A DNA stretch of 64,000 nucleotides, taken from Dethiosulfatibacter aminovorans DSM 17477 (GTDB taxonomy: Bacteria; Bacillota; Clostridia; Tissierellales; Dethiosulfatibacteraceae). The notes below the pieces were generated by a model. The model was not told the DNA's origin, made no database searches, and saw nothing but the letters and a program-made list of their open reading frames with translations. The stretch spans positions 124,001-188,000 of the forward strand of contig NZ_FQZL01000007.1 of the NCBI RefSeq assembly GCF_900142005.1, written 5' to 3'. Every line of letters starts with the position of its first letter. Position 1 is the stretch's first letter. This document shows positions 42,812 through 51,237 of this stretch, piece after piece. The translations under genes and the position numbers were made by a program.

Positions 42812-43345
42812 TTACGATGTGAATTCAATACCTTTTCTGATTGCAATTCTGTTATATTCCAGCAATTCCGGTCTCTTTCCCAACTTGACCTTGACGGTAT
42901 CCATCATTTGTTCTTCTGTAAGGGAACCCGATTTGTTCAAGTATGCACCCAGCATTACAATATTTGCAACCTTTTGCGATCCTATTTCATTTGCAATATC
43001 AACTGCAGGTATATAGTATCCTTCAACATCGTCCCTGTCTATTTTTTCATCGCACATTGATTCATTTACTAGCACTACTCCACCCTGCTTTACTTTTGGT
43101 AGAAACTTTTTAAGAGAAGGTGCATTCATTGCAATAAGAACATCTATACTGTCAGTATAGGGCGCTCCAATCTCTTCGTCAGAGATTACAACTGTACAGT
43201 TTGCCGTACCACCTCTCTGTTCCGGACCATATGTAGGAAGGAATGTAGCCTGCTTGCCTGCACTACAAGCAGCATAGCCCAGGAGTTGACCTATTACCAT
43301 TACTCCCTGTCCTCCGAATCCTGCTATCAACAGTTTGTTCTCCAT
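42812..43345 (-). CDS. 2-oxoacid:ferredoxin oxidoreductase, gamma subunit
   Basis: The 177-residue protein is the gamma (KorC/VorA-type) domain, with LLIAGFGGQGVMVIGQLLGYAA and FLPTYGPEQRGGTANCTVVIS, the family signatures. It completes the four-subunit enzyme with the alpha, beta and ferredoxin genes upstream. The ATG at 43345 has GAGGAG ten bases upstream, inside the end of the beta gene; a GTG three codons earlier is too close to that site. Confidence 0.92.
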   Translation of the reverse strand: MENKLLIAGFGGQGVMVIGQLLGYAACSAGKQATFLPTYGPEQRGGTANCTVVISDEEIGAPYTDSIDVLIAMNAPSLKKFLPKVKQGGVVLVNESMCDEKIDRDDVEGYYIPAVDIANEIGSQKVANIVMLGAYLNKSGSLTEEQMMDTVKVKLGKRPELLEYNRIAIRKGIEFTS

Positions 43346-43346
43346 A

Positions 43347-44093
43347 TTATTCACACTCCTCAGGCACTTTAAATTCTCCCAATGGGAATTCCTTCATCGT
43401 ATTGTCTCTCATCCACTGGATGGAATCCTCTGCCGTCATTCCCCAGTTTGTAGGACAATTCGACAAAAGTTCAATAAATGTGTATCCTTTTCCTTCCATT
43501 TGAAGCTCAAATGCTTTCTTCATTCCTTTTTTAGCCTTCAATATGTTTGCAGGTGAATCAAGCGAAAATCTTGCTACATACACCGGTGCGTCGAGCTGAG
43601 AAATGATTTCACACATTTTCATAGGGAATCCCGCATCTTCAGGATTTCTTCCTGTTAGACATGTAGTAGCCTTCTGTCCGACCAGTGTAGTTGGAGCCAT
43701 TTGTCCTCCGGTCATTCCGTATATGCTGTTGTTCACAAAAATAGTAGTTACATTTTCACCTCTATTTGCACAGTGCATTATTTCCGCCATACCAATGGAA
43801 GCCAGGTCCCCATCTCCCTGATATGTGAAAACTACCTTGTCGGGTGCACATCTTTTAAAACCTGTAGCTATTGCTGGAGCTCTTCCGTGAGCTGCACTTA
43901 TAGCTTCCAGGTTGAAGTGAAACAATCCCAAAGTCGAACAACCCACAGGCAATACCCCAACAGTATCGTCACTAATTTCAAGTTCATCCACTATTTCAGC
44001 AATCAACTTTGTCACTACTCCATGCAAACAGCCAGGACAATAGGAAGTAGGCCTTTCAGTCATTGATTTAGGTCTGCTGTATACTTTTTCCAT
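43347..44093 (-). CDS. 2-oxoacid:ferredoxin oxidoreductase, beta (TPP-binding) subunit
   Basis: The 248-residue protein has the thiamine-diphosphate motif GDGDLASIGMAEIMHCANRGENVTTIFVNN (Gly-Asp-Gly ... Asn-Asn; shown in shortened form as GDGDLA...VNNSIYGMTGGQ) and CPGC near the N-terminus (YCPGCLHGVV). It carries out decarboxylation of the 2-oxoacid. The wording fits KorB or VorA; 2-oxoglutarate and branched-chain 2-oxoacids cannot be told apart by eye. It overlaps the alpha gene by one base. Confidence 0.92.
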   Translation of the reverse strand: MEKVYSRPKSMTERPTSYCPGCLHGVVTKLIAEIVDELEISDDTVGVLPVGCSTLGLFHFNLEAISAAHGRAPAIATGFKRCAPDKVVFTYQGDGDLASIGMAEIMHCANRGENVTTIFVNNSIYGMTGGQMAPTTLVGQKATTCLTGRNPEDAGFPMKMCEIISQLDAPVYVARFSLDSPANILKAKKGMKKAFELQMEGKGYTFIELLSNCPTNWGMTAEDSIQWMRDNTMKEFPLGEFKVPEECE

Positions 44094-45157
44094 TATTTTC
44101 CACCTTCCTTGCCTATAATATTCATTACGCCATCGATGATATTATCATCCGTGATTATATTTCCTCCAGTTCTACCATAAGAACTCACCGGAATTCTTCC
44201 TTCAACAGCAATCTTGACATCATCTATCATTTGAGCAGGTATTGCCATTTCAACATCTATAATTCTTTTCACCTTTGAACTGTCCAATTTGGCATATGCT
44301 TCGTAAGGGAAAGGACTTAATGTAATCGGTCTAACAAGACCTATTTTTATACCTTCTTTTCTCAATGTCTTTATCGCCGTTTTAGAAACTCTGGCGCTGA
44401 TTCCATATGAAGCTATTATATACTCTGCATCTTCAGTCATATACTCTTCAAAAAGTGCATCATTTTTATTCCAGTCTTCATACATATCAGCAAGTTTCTT
44501 GTTGAACACTTCCTGTGCTGCTTCAAAGTTCTCACTTGAAGAAACTGACTTATAGTTAGGGTTGAACTTGGCCCTTCCTGCAAAATTATAGGCAGGGGGC
44601 TCTTTGAATTCCGGCAATACGACAGGTTCCATCATAGCTCCTATACATCCGTCAGATGCAATCATGACAGGGTTTTTATCTCGCTCTGCATAGTCAAAAG
44701 CCTTGTATGTCAGATCTACAGCCTCCTGAATTGTTGAAGGTGCCAAAACAATCATCTTGAACCCTCCATGTCCAGCTGCTTTTGTTGCCTGAAGATAATC
44801 AGTCTGTGCTGGTGTTATCTGTCCCAGACCCGGTCCACCACGCATTACATTAACTATTACTGCAGGAAGCTCTGCTCCTGCCAGATATGATATACCTTCG
44901 GATTTCAAGCTTATTCCCGGACTGGATGATGATGTCATAGCTCTTGTTCCAGTTGCCGCTGCTCCAAAAATCATATTTATAGATGCCACTTCACTTTCAC
45001 CCTGTACAAAGGTTCCATCTACCTCCGGAAGTCTTCTAGACATATATTCCGGAATTTCATTTTGTGGCGTTATAGGGTAACCGGCAAAGAATCTGCAGCC
45101 AGCTCTCACAGCTGCTTCTGCAATAGCTTCATTGCCCTTCATAAAACGCATTTCCAT
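44093..45157 (-). CDS. 2-oxoacid:ferredoxin oxidoreductase, alpha subunit
   Basis: The 354-residue protein starts FMKGNEAIAEAAVRAGCRFFAGYPITPQNEI and has SSSSPGISLKSEGISYLAG and PVIVMRGGPGLGQ-like sequence, the pyrimidine-binding and dimer domains of KorA/VorB. With the beta, gamma and ferredoxin subunits it converts a 2-oxoacid, CoA and oxidised ferredoxin to acyl-CoA, CO2 and reduced ferredoxin. In this operon the 2-oxoacid may be the product of the IlvD-type dehydratase. Good ribosome site (AGGAGG) in front. Confidence 0.92.
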   Translation of the reverse strand: MEMRFMKGNEAIAEAAVRAGCRFFAGYPITPQNEIPEYMSRRLPEVDGTFVQGESEVASINMIFGAAATGTRAMTSSSSPGISLKSEGISYLAGAELPAVIVNVMRGGPGLGQITPAQTDYLQATKAAGHGGFKMIVLAPSTIQEAVDLTYKAFDYAERDKNPVMIASDGCIGAMMEPVVLPEFKEPPAYNFAGRAKFNPNYKSVSSSENFEAAQEVFNKKLADMYEDWNKNDALFEEYMTEDAEYIIASYGISARVSKTAIKTLRKEGIKIGLVRPITLSPFPYEAYAKLDSSKVKRIIDVEMAIPAQMIDDVKIAVEGRIPVSSYGRTGGNIITDDNIIDGVMNIIGKEGGK

Positions 45158-45221
45158 ATTTTTCCTCCTAATGGTTACTGTTTTTTAGCTCTGATTTCAT
45201 TTTATTCGCTTCTTCACTTTC

Positions 45222-45425
45222 TTACTTGAACACTTCAATTGCAGCTTCCGGACAGGTAACTGCACACATTTTGCATCCTATACATTGCTTGCTTTCATCT
45301 ACTTCAATATACTGATATCCCATGCTATTGCTTTTGCTTCCAATTCTCAACACATCTTTAGGACATGCAATAACACAAAGTTTACAAGCTTTGCAATAGT
45401 TTGAATTAATGTCTACCTTTGCCAT
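45222..45425 (-). CDS. 2-oxoacid:ferredoxin oxidoreductase, ferredoxin (delta) subunit
   Basis: The 67-residue protein has two 4Fe-4S motifs, CKACKLCVIACP and CIGCKMCAVTCP, as in KorD/VorD. It transfers electrons from the beta subunit to ferredoxin. The ATG at 45425 is chosen because AAGGAGG lies eight bases upstream; a longer frame overlaps the ATPase gene without a site. It heads the four-subunit block (delta, alpha, beta, gamma). Confidence 0.92.
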   Translation of the reverse strand: MAKVDINSNYCKACKLCVIACPKDVLRIGSKSNSMGYQYIEVDESKQCIGCKMCAVTCPEAAIEVFK

Positions 45426-45444
45426 TCTTTCACCTCCTTTGTAA

Positions 45445-46212
45445 TTAAATCCATGCATATTCAATAAATTGCTTGATTTTTAAAACTTTTTTCCCTGGAG
45501 CTATCTTCTCGGCTTCCTTGTAAAGCCACTCCGGGACAGCCAGATAGTCCATTTCACAACCCATTTCATACAGCATTGAATCTGTTTTTTCATAACCTTC
45601 CTTAAAAAATTCAAAGATGGTGGACTTTCCAACATTCGGATTGCATATCAATTCTACCTTTCTTATTTTTGATGCATTCTTTATCTGGTCAATTGTGGCA
45701 ATAATGCTGTTCTTGTCTCTGGAAAATGGTCTGAAATAGTTGATTACAAAAAATGTTTTAACATTATCCATGTTCAATATATGTGAAAACTGGCCAAGGC
45801 TTATTGCTCCCGTACTATTTCCACCAACATCCAAAACAACTATATTGTCCTTGTTCATTATCATTTCGTTGACAGCATGTGGCACAATTGGAGTTTCTTG
45901 AAACTGCTCCATGCAATGAAACTTAATGCCCTTTTCCATCATCAGTTCTTTAACTTCCCTTGACCTGAATAAAGGCTTGGTCTGGTCCATGTCAAAAAAA
46001 TGAACTTCTTTCCCGGTTAATTCAACAAAACTCATGGCTGCATTAATAGCCAGTTCTGACTTTCCACTTCCCGATTCCCCTATATATACAAATACTCTTT
46101 TCCCATCCATCATCTCGCTATAATGCGAGATGTCATTAAATTTCTTCTTTAACATAATATGTTTTCCACCATCCTTGACCTTGAAAAAGAATTCTCTGAC
46201 ACCACATTCCAT
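45445..46212 (-). CDS. P-loop ATPase next to the LarA-like gene
   Basis: The 255-residue soluble protein has a Walker A loop GESGSGKSE near residue 45, a following FFDMDQTKP segment and a Walker B-like VVLDVGGNSTGA, giving a SIMIBI/MinD- or CooC-like look. CooC-type ATPases load nickel into carbon monoxide dehydrogenase, so a metal or cofactor maturation role for the adjacent nickel-racemase homologue is possible. No direct evidence shows this. Its ATG overlaps the stop of the LarA-like gene (TAATG), so translation is coupled and the two products probably work together. Confidence 0.75.
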   Translation of the reverse strand: MECGVREFFFKVKDGGKHIMLKKKFNDISHYSEMMDGKRVFVYIGESGSGKSELAINAAMSFVELTGKEVHFFDMDQTKPLFRSREVKELMMEKGIKFHCMEQFQETPIVPHAVNEMIMNKDNIVVLDVGGNSTGAISLGQFSHILNMDNVKTFFVINYFRPFSRDKNSIIATIDQIKNASKIRKVELICNPNVGKSTIFEFFKEGYEKTDSMLYEMGCEMDYLAVPEWLYKEAEKIAPGKKVLKIKQFIEYAWI

Positions 46213-47462
46213 TAATCGTTATTCTCTTTGTAATATTGAATTGTACCGTCTGCAATAACCGAAACCTTTGTTCCTTTTCCATTGTCTCCAATTATGTCCA
46301 TTACTTCCTGCCAAGTTGTTGCCCATGTGATTCTTTCAGGATCACCGAACCACATTGCACTGGAATAGTCGGGATACGGTGTATAATATATAATTCTGTT
46401 AATATGGGGAAGTTCTACCGGAAGTCTGCTCCACATCCTTCCACCTGTAGTCTTTCCGAATGCACCAAATAAATAATGCGTTATCTGACCTGTTGGAGTG
46501 TGGTTGACCAATACAAGGTCCCCGCCTTTACCGGACACACCCATGGCTCCGAAAAACAATGCTATGGCAGCTTCGTTTGCCTTTGCGTTAGCATTGACAA
46601 CAACCACATCTTTTTCCTTGGGTCTGCTTGTTCCATACAATTTCTTGGCACTGTCAATGCTTGCATAGTATTCCTCTACAGCATCCCCTGCATATAGGTC
46701 TACAATTTCCAATTTCGAATTGTAGATAACATCAATCTTGAAGAATTCACCGACCATTTTAGTCATTTCTTCAATTTCTTCACGCATTCCCCTGTTGTTA
46801 ATGTTGCCCATGCCCGTTATAGGATTTATACCTGATTTTTCCAGGCTGTCCACTGCAGTTGCATGATTCTGCTGAATCGTATCAATTGAGGCGATTCCAG
46901 GAAACAACATCTTTCCTCCACCACCAAATCCATTGAAAGGGTGCGGTGTTACAGCCCCTATGCCTATTTTTAAATCACATTTCATGAACTCTTCATTGAT
47001 AAGTACCGGGAAATCTCTTTTTGTCCTTCCTATTTCAACACAATTTTCATATGAATTGTGATTGAAAACAGGATATTTTCTCACAATGTCACTCCCCAGC
47101 TTTTTCTCAAAATCTATTCTTGTATGAGCACCATGGGTTCCAAGGGCGCATATGAATCTCACATTTTTTTCAGAAATACCTGCTGCATGAAGCTCTTCAA
47201 GAACTATTTCTGCAATTTTTTTTACAGGTGTCCCCCTGCTTATGTCATCAAATACTATTGCAACTTCTTTCCTGTCACGAGCCAGCTCAGCCAGACTTTT
47301 CATTCCATAGGGACTATTAATTTTCTCCCTGATCTGTTCATCGCTCAACTCACTGCAGGCATCCCCTTCAAGTCCATGGTATTCAACTTCCCAATCCTCC
47401 GGAAAGTCGATTTGCACTTTTTCATCACCGTACCAGCAGTTTTGGTTCAAATTAATCTTCAT
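46212..47462 (-). CDS. LarA-like nickel-pincer racemase/epimerase (DUF2088)
   Basis: The 416-residue protein aligns with LarA. It has VFDDISRGTPVKKI (substrate Arg region), ALGTHGAHT (His), and the cofactor segment TPHPFNGFGGGGKMLFPGI with the Lys that binds the nickel pincer nucleotide, followed by TIQQNHA. LarA racemises lactate. Homologues in sugar-acid and hydroxy-acid clusters epimerise other 2-hydroxy acids. The substrate here is unknown, but the following IlvD and 2-oxoacid genes suggest a 2,3-dihydroxy or 2-hydroxy acid. The cofactor genes larB, larC and larE are not in the window. It follows ilvD after 25 bases. Confidence 0.85.
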   Translation of the reverse strand: MKINLNQNCWYGDEKVQIDFPEDWEVEYHGLEGDACSELSDEQIREKINSPYGMKSLAELARDRKEVAIVFDDISRGTPVKKIAEIVLEELHAAGISEKNVRFICALGTHGAHTRIDFEKKLGSDIVRKYPVFNHNSYENCVEIGRTKRDFPVLINEEFMKCDLKIGIGAVTPHPFNGFGGGGKMLFPGIASIDTIQQNHATAVDSLEKSGINPITGMGNINNRGMREEIEEMTKMVGEFFKIDVIYNSKLEIVDLYAGDAVEEYYASIDSAKKLYGTSRPKEKDVVVVNANAKANEAAIALFFGAMGVSGKGGDLVLVNHTPTGQITHYLFGAFGKTTGGRMWSRLPVELPHINRIIYYTPYPDYSSAMWFGDPERITWATTWQEVMDIIGDNGKGTKVSVIADGTIQYYKENND

Positions 47463-47487
47463 ATAAAATCCTCCTTATCATAAGCAA

Positions 47488-49146
47488 TTAACTAAGTACA
47501 GCACCCTTTGTCGTAGGACCAACCAGCTTTGCATATCTTGCCAAATAACCCGAAGTAATTTTAGGCTGTGGACAAACCCAATTTTTCTTTCTTTCAGCAA
47601 GAACATCTTCAGATACGAGTAGATTAATGAATCTGTTGGGAATGTCGTATTCAATTATGTCACCTTCCTCTACCAGAGCCAAGGGTCCTCCAACAGCCGC
47701 TTCAGGAGATACATGTCCTATGGAAGCACCGGCACTGGCTCCTGAAAAACGCCCATCCGTAACGAGTGCAACATCTTTTCCTAACCCTGATCCGCCAAGC
47801 ATTGCAGTTATCATTACCATTTCCTGCATTCCGGGTCCGCCTTTGGGGCCTTCGTATCTAATAACAATAAAATCTCCTTTTTCAATCAATCCCTTTTGTA
47901 CCGCAATGGATGCATCAGTTTCGGAATTAAATACTCTGGCTTTTCCCTTGAATTCATAGATTTCAGGAGCTACAGCCGCAGTTTTAACAACCGCTCCTTC
48001 AGGCGCAAGGTTTCCCCATAGGACCGCAAGTCCCCCGTCTTTAACAAATGGATTGTCCAACGGCCTGATCACATCTTCATTTAAAACTCTACACCCTTTT
48101 ACATTCTCTTTAACGGTTTTACCGGTAACTGATTTTGTAATTCCTTCAACATATCTACTCTCTATGGCCAGATTTATCAAGGCAGACATGCCTCCAGCTT
48201 CATCAAAATCCTGTATATAATGATTTCCAGAAGGTGACAAATGACAAATATTCGGAATTTCCTTGCTCGCCTTGTCAAACTCGTCTATGGAAATCTCGAT
48301 CCCAAGCTCATGGGCAATTGCCGGAAGGTGAAGCGCGGTATTAGTCGAACATCCAACGAGCATATCAACCGCAATTGCATCAATGAATGTCTGTTTTGTC
48401 AAAATATCCGATGGTTTTAAATCTTCATGGAACATCTCTACTATTCTCTTGCCCGATTCTTTGGCAAGTCTTAGCCTTTTTGCATGAACAGCCGGTACAG
48501 TACCATTGCCAGGTAAAGCCATACCAAGTACTTCAGTCATGCATCCCATGGAATTTGCTGTAAACATCCCTGCGCAGCTTCCGCATCCCGGACAGGCTTC
48601 GTTTTCTATTTCCTCCAAATCGTCCGGACTGCATCTACCTGTCAGTGCCATTCCAATATAATCTCCAATTGCAACAGCATCCACATCTTTACCCCTAAAT
48701 CTGCCGGCCATCATAGGCCCGCCGTTCACTATTATGGCCGGTATATCCAGCCTTGCCGCAGCCATAAGCATACCAGGAGTAATCTTGTCACATCCGGTAA
48801 CCATAACAACAGCATCAAGCTGGTGAGCTGTAACCATGATTTCTATCGAATCCGCTATAACTTCTCTGCTTGGCAACGACCATTTCATACCTTCATTTCC
48901 ATTGGCCATTCCGTCGCATACAGCAATTGCATTAAATTCCATAGGCGTTCCTCCCGCCATTAAAATCCCTTGAGAAACAGCTTCTCCAATTTGCTTGAGA
49001 TGCATATGTCCCGGTACTATGTTGGTAACCGAATTTGCGATACCAATAAGCGGCTTACTTATTTGTTCATCAGTAAGACCTGTTGCCTTCATAAGCGCCC
49101 TTGCCGCAGCCCGTATTGTACCTTCCTTCATTTTCTTACTATTCAC
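47488..49146 (-). CDS. ilvD: Dihydroxy-acid dehydratase family protein
   Basis: The 552-residue protein is a full IlvD/Edd family member. It has the Cys ligand set [20 protein letters not shown] and [19 protein letters not shown], Lys/Ser active-site region [21 protein letters not shown], and the C-terminal swivelling domain. These dehydrate 2,3-dihydroxy acids to 2-oxo acids with an iron-sulfur cluster. It heads a catabolic operon rather than an isoleucine/valine biosynthetic one, so a non-biosynthetic substrate is likely. The GTG at 49146 is chosen because GGAGGT lies eight bases upstream and inside the longer ATG frame. Confidence 0.9.
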   Translation of the reverse strand: MNSKKMKEGTIRAAARALMKATGLTDEQISKPLIGIANSVTNIVPGHMHLKQIGEAVSQGILMAGGTPMEFNAIAVCDGMANGNEGMKWSLPSREVIADSIEIMVTAHQLDAVVMVTGCDKITPGMLMAAARLDIPAIIVNGGPMMAGRFRGKDVDAVAIGDYIGMALTGRCSPDDLEEIENEACPGCGSCAGMFTANSMGCMTEVLGMALPGNGTVPAVHAKRLRLAKESGKRIVEMFHEDLKPSDILTKQTFIDAIAVDMLVGCSTNTALHLPAIAHELGIEISIDEFDKASKEIPNICHLSPSGNHYIQDFDEAGGMSALINLAIESRYVEGITKSVTGKTVKENVKGCRVLNEDVIRPLDNPFVKDGGLAVLWGNLAPEGAVVKTAAVAPEIYEFKGKARVFNSETDASIAVQKGLIEKGDFIVIRYEGPKGGPGMQEMVMITAMLGGSGLGKDVALVTDGRFSGASAGASIGHVSPEAAVGGPLALVEEGDIIEYDIPNRFINLLVSEDVLAERKKNWVCPQPKITSGYLARYAKLVGPTTKGAVLS

Positions 49147-49198
49147 TGAATCAACCTCCATTATGTGTATAGATTATTTTTCCAACTGCATATATCTA

Positions 49199-49216
49199 GT
49201 GCAAATCTCATGCCAA
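49199..49216 (-). promoter_or_regulatory. Sigma-54 promoter (-24/-12), copy 2
   Basis: The minus strand reads TTGGCATGAGATTTGCAC, matching TGGCAC-N5-TTGC. The -24 GG is at 49213-49214. It lies 53 bases upstream of the ilvD start and should drive the 12-gene operon to 34943. Confidence 0.85.
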
Positions 49217-49270
49217 GATTTTCATATATTAAATCCTTGAAATTCCAACGTTCTAAAAAACGCTTTCCAA

Positions 49271-49321
49271 ACAAAGGGCTTGCATGTTGCAATTTATGAT
49301 TGCAACATGCAAGCCCTTTGT
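49271..49321. promoter_or_regulatory. Palindromic upstream activator site, copy 2
   Basis: A 23-bp perfect arm (49271-49293), loop TTATG and the exact complement (49299-49321). The core is TTGCATGTTGCAAT. Its centre is 82.5 bp from the -24 GG of the ilvD promoter. The T run after it on the minus strand is poor (TTTGTTT), so termination is secondary at best. Confidence 0.8.
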
Positions 49322-49404
49322 CATCTTTATTACATAGTAGTCTCTGCTAATCTATTTATTATTTTGGATTCCCCAGTATTTTATTTGCAAGAAATTCTGC
49401 ACAG

Positions 49405-50511
49405 TTACATCCTCTTGTTTTCTACTGCCAGTCTTTTGAGTTTTTCCTTAATGTCTTTCGGTGGAATATGAAGTTCTGATCGTTGAAACATAACCATGGC
49501 ATCCGTAGGACAGAAGTGCGCACATACTCCGCATCCTATGCAGAGATCCTCATTAACCACAGGTATCTCAACATCTTCCACCAAAGTCATCTTGATAGCG
49601 TCAACCGGACATTTAGTAACACAAAGACCACAATTCACACATTTTTCCCTTTCCAGGTCCGCAATGAAATTACTGGGGTGGAATGCCATGATGTTTTTCT
49701 CATTTACACCTCTAAGCAAATGACAGCAGCAACTGCAGCAACTGCATATATATGTTGGGTTGTCCATTACATTGTCGCAAAGATGAACAAGTCCGAGTTT
49801 TTGTGTCTCTTCAAGGACCTCCAGCAATTCACCAACCGTTGCAGGTCTTGCTAGGTTCTTGCTAATAAGCCACTTCGCAGCTCTCCCCAAGGATATACAC
49901 ACCTCCTGCGGTGCATCGCATGCAGTACCTAAATGTGATGCCTGGTGCCGGCATGAACATGTTGATATTGAGCCTCCTCCTGACTGACGAATTATTTCCA
50001 TTGCCCTTTCATAATCAAGTACTTCCGTCTCCACTGCTAGAGGCATAACATTTTCATACACCAAGGTACGCATAATCTTTGTATCTTTACCGGCAATTGT
50101 TTCATATAAGCCTTCACTGTTAAAATACTTCTCAAATAACTCTGCAAGTTCCTTCATTTCAACTGCTTCACCGGTTCTCATAAATGTATATTCAAAAAAA
50201 CCAATTACAAATGGAGTAAGCATATAGTAAACTTCTCCTCTACGCGGAATATCTATTACAAGACCTCTGTATGACATATCTTTCAACATATCTTCAAGTT
50301 TGTCCTCTTCCATGTCAGTCAATGCTGCAATTTTGTCAAGTGTCATCGGAACCATCGGGAACTTACTGGCAACCTTTGCCTCTCCATCCAAATACAAGTT
50401 ATGGAGCAGCGCCATAAACTCCCCGTTGATCTTTGCACCCTCAGGCGCCTTGCTTAGCCTCTCAGCCAGTGCGTGATAAATCATTTCTTTTGCATTTACT
50501 GAATGTCCCAT
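49405..50511 (-). CDS. Winged-helix and iron-sulfur protein with two 4Fe-4S clusters
   Basis: The 368-residue protein has an N-terminal region (about 50-95, LDKIAALTDMEEDKLEDMLKDMSYRGLV) that looks like a winged helix. A Cys-rich middle follows with CSCRHQASHLG and ICSCCSCCCHLL, then two classical ferredoxin motifs at the C-terminus, CVNCGLCVTKCP and CIGCGVCAHFCP. It may sense redox state or pass electrons. Similar proteins are annotated only as 4Fe-4S binding. It lies between the activator gene and the ilvD operon, but the terminator at 51173 separates it from the activator. Confidence 0.82.
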   Translation of the reverse strand: MGHSVNAKEMIYHALAERLSKAPEGAKINGEFMALLHNLYLDGEAKVASKFPMVPMTLDKIAALTDMEEDKLEDMLKDMSYRGLVIDIPRRGEVYYMLTPFVIGFFEYTFMRTGEAVEMKELAELFEKYFNSEGLYETIAGKDTKIMRTLVYENVMPLAVETEVLDYERAMEIIRQSGGGSISTCSCRHQASHLGTACDAPQEVCISLGRAAKWLISKNLARPATVGELLEVLEETQKLGLVHLCDNVMDNPTYICSCCSCCCHLLRGVNEKNIMAFHPSNFIADLEREKCVNCGLCVTKCPVDAIKMTLVEDVEIPVVNEDLCIGCGVCAHFCPTDAMVMFQRSELHIPPKDIKEKLKRLAVENKRM

Positions 50512-50523
50512 TCTTTTTCACTC

Positions 50524-51071
50524 CTATTCTATCCTGTATTCTTTTGCAAATACACAAAACCTTTTCTTCTCAAAGGCAATATCCTTCCTCTTTTCTATAA
50601 AAGCAGTTACACCTTCCTTGAAATCTTCAGACTGACCGCACTTAACCTGTTGCTTGACTTCTTCTTCTATAAAAGTTTCGAAATCCTTGTAGTAACCAAC
50701 CGCTTCAAGCATATCCCTGGAAACAGCTCTTCCTTTTCTTGTATGAATATTATTCAATTGATCTCTTCCCATGGAATGTGCTATGAGCAATTTCCCGTTA
50801 CAGCTCATCTTCTCCGTCAGTTTTGATGCCGTGCCGACATCAAGGACCTTGCTTGATTGCTCTATGGATGCATAATCAAAAATACGGTTCATTATACTGT
50901 CATCCGGCTCGGATATTTTGTCCCAAGTTTCTGCTATATTGTTGAAAAATTCCTTCCGGTCCCTGTCAAGACCACACAATCCACATCTTCACTTTTCAGG
51001 TTGTTTTCCTTAAGCAAATCCTGCAACAATGCAGAAGATATGTCAATTTTGTGTGTCTTTAAAATTTCCAT
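50524..51071 (-). pseudogene. Chimeric relic of several catabolic genes
   Basis: The frame at 50524-50979 reads a methyltransferase start (DRKEFFNNIAETWDKISEPDD and KVLDVGTA), jumps to a methyltransferase end (GKLLIAHSMGRDQLNNIHTRKGRAVSRDML), and then to the tail of an enoyl-CoA hydratase (EDFKEGVTAFIEKRKDIAF). A further short frame from 51071 resembles part of a 2-hydroxyacyl-CoA dehydratase activator (EDVDCVVLTGTGR). No single family covers this. I read it as successive deletions in a former gene cluster. Translation of the 151-residue frame cannot be excluded; it sits 12 bases from the next gene. Confidence 0.6.
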
Positions 51072-51172
51072 GCTGTTTTCAGCTATATATATATTTTATT
51101 TTCCAATTATTCATAGGCTTATATATTTGAAAACACAAAATACCCCTACAAGTACTCACATATTCCAGAAAT

Positions 51173-51217
51173 AAAAAACTTCCCAAAATTCATCAAAACA
51201 CCGAAATTTAGGAAGTT
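51173..51217 (-). terminator. Terminator after the activator gene
   Basis: On the minus strand AACTTCCTAAATTTC pairs with GAATTTTGGGAAGTT (one mismatch, one G-T) across an 11-nt loop and is followed by TTTTTT. It ends the ptb-buk-activator operon. Confidence 0.85.
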
Positions 51218-51237
51218 GCTACTTTCAATCAGGTCTT

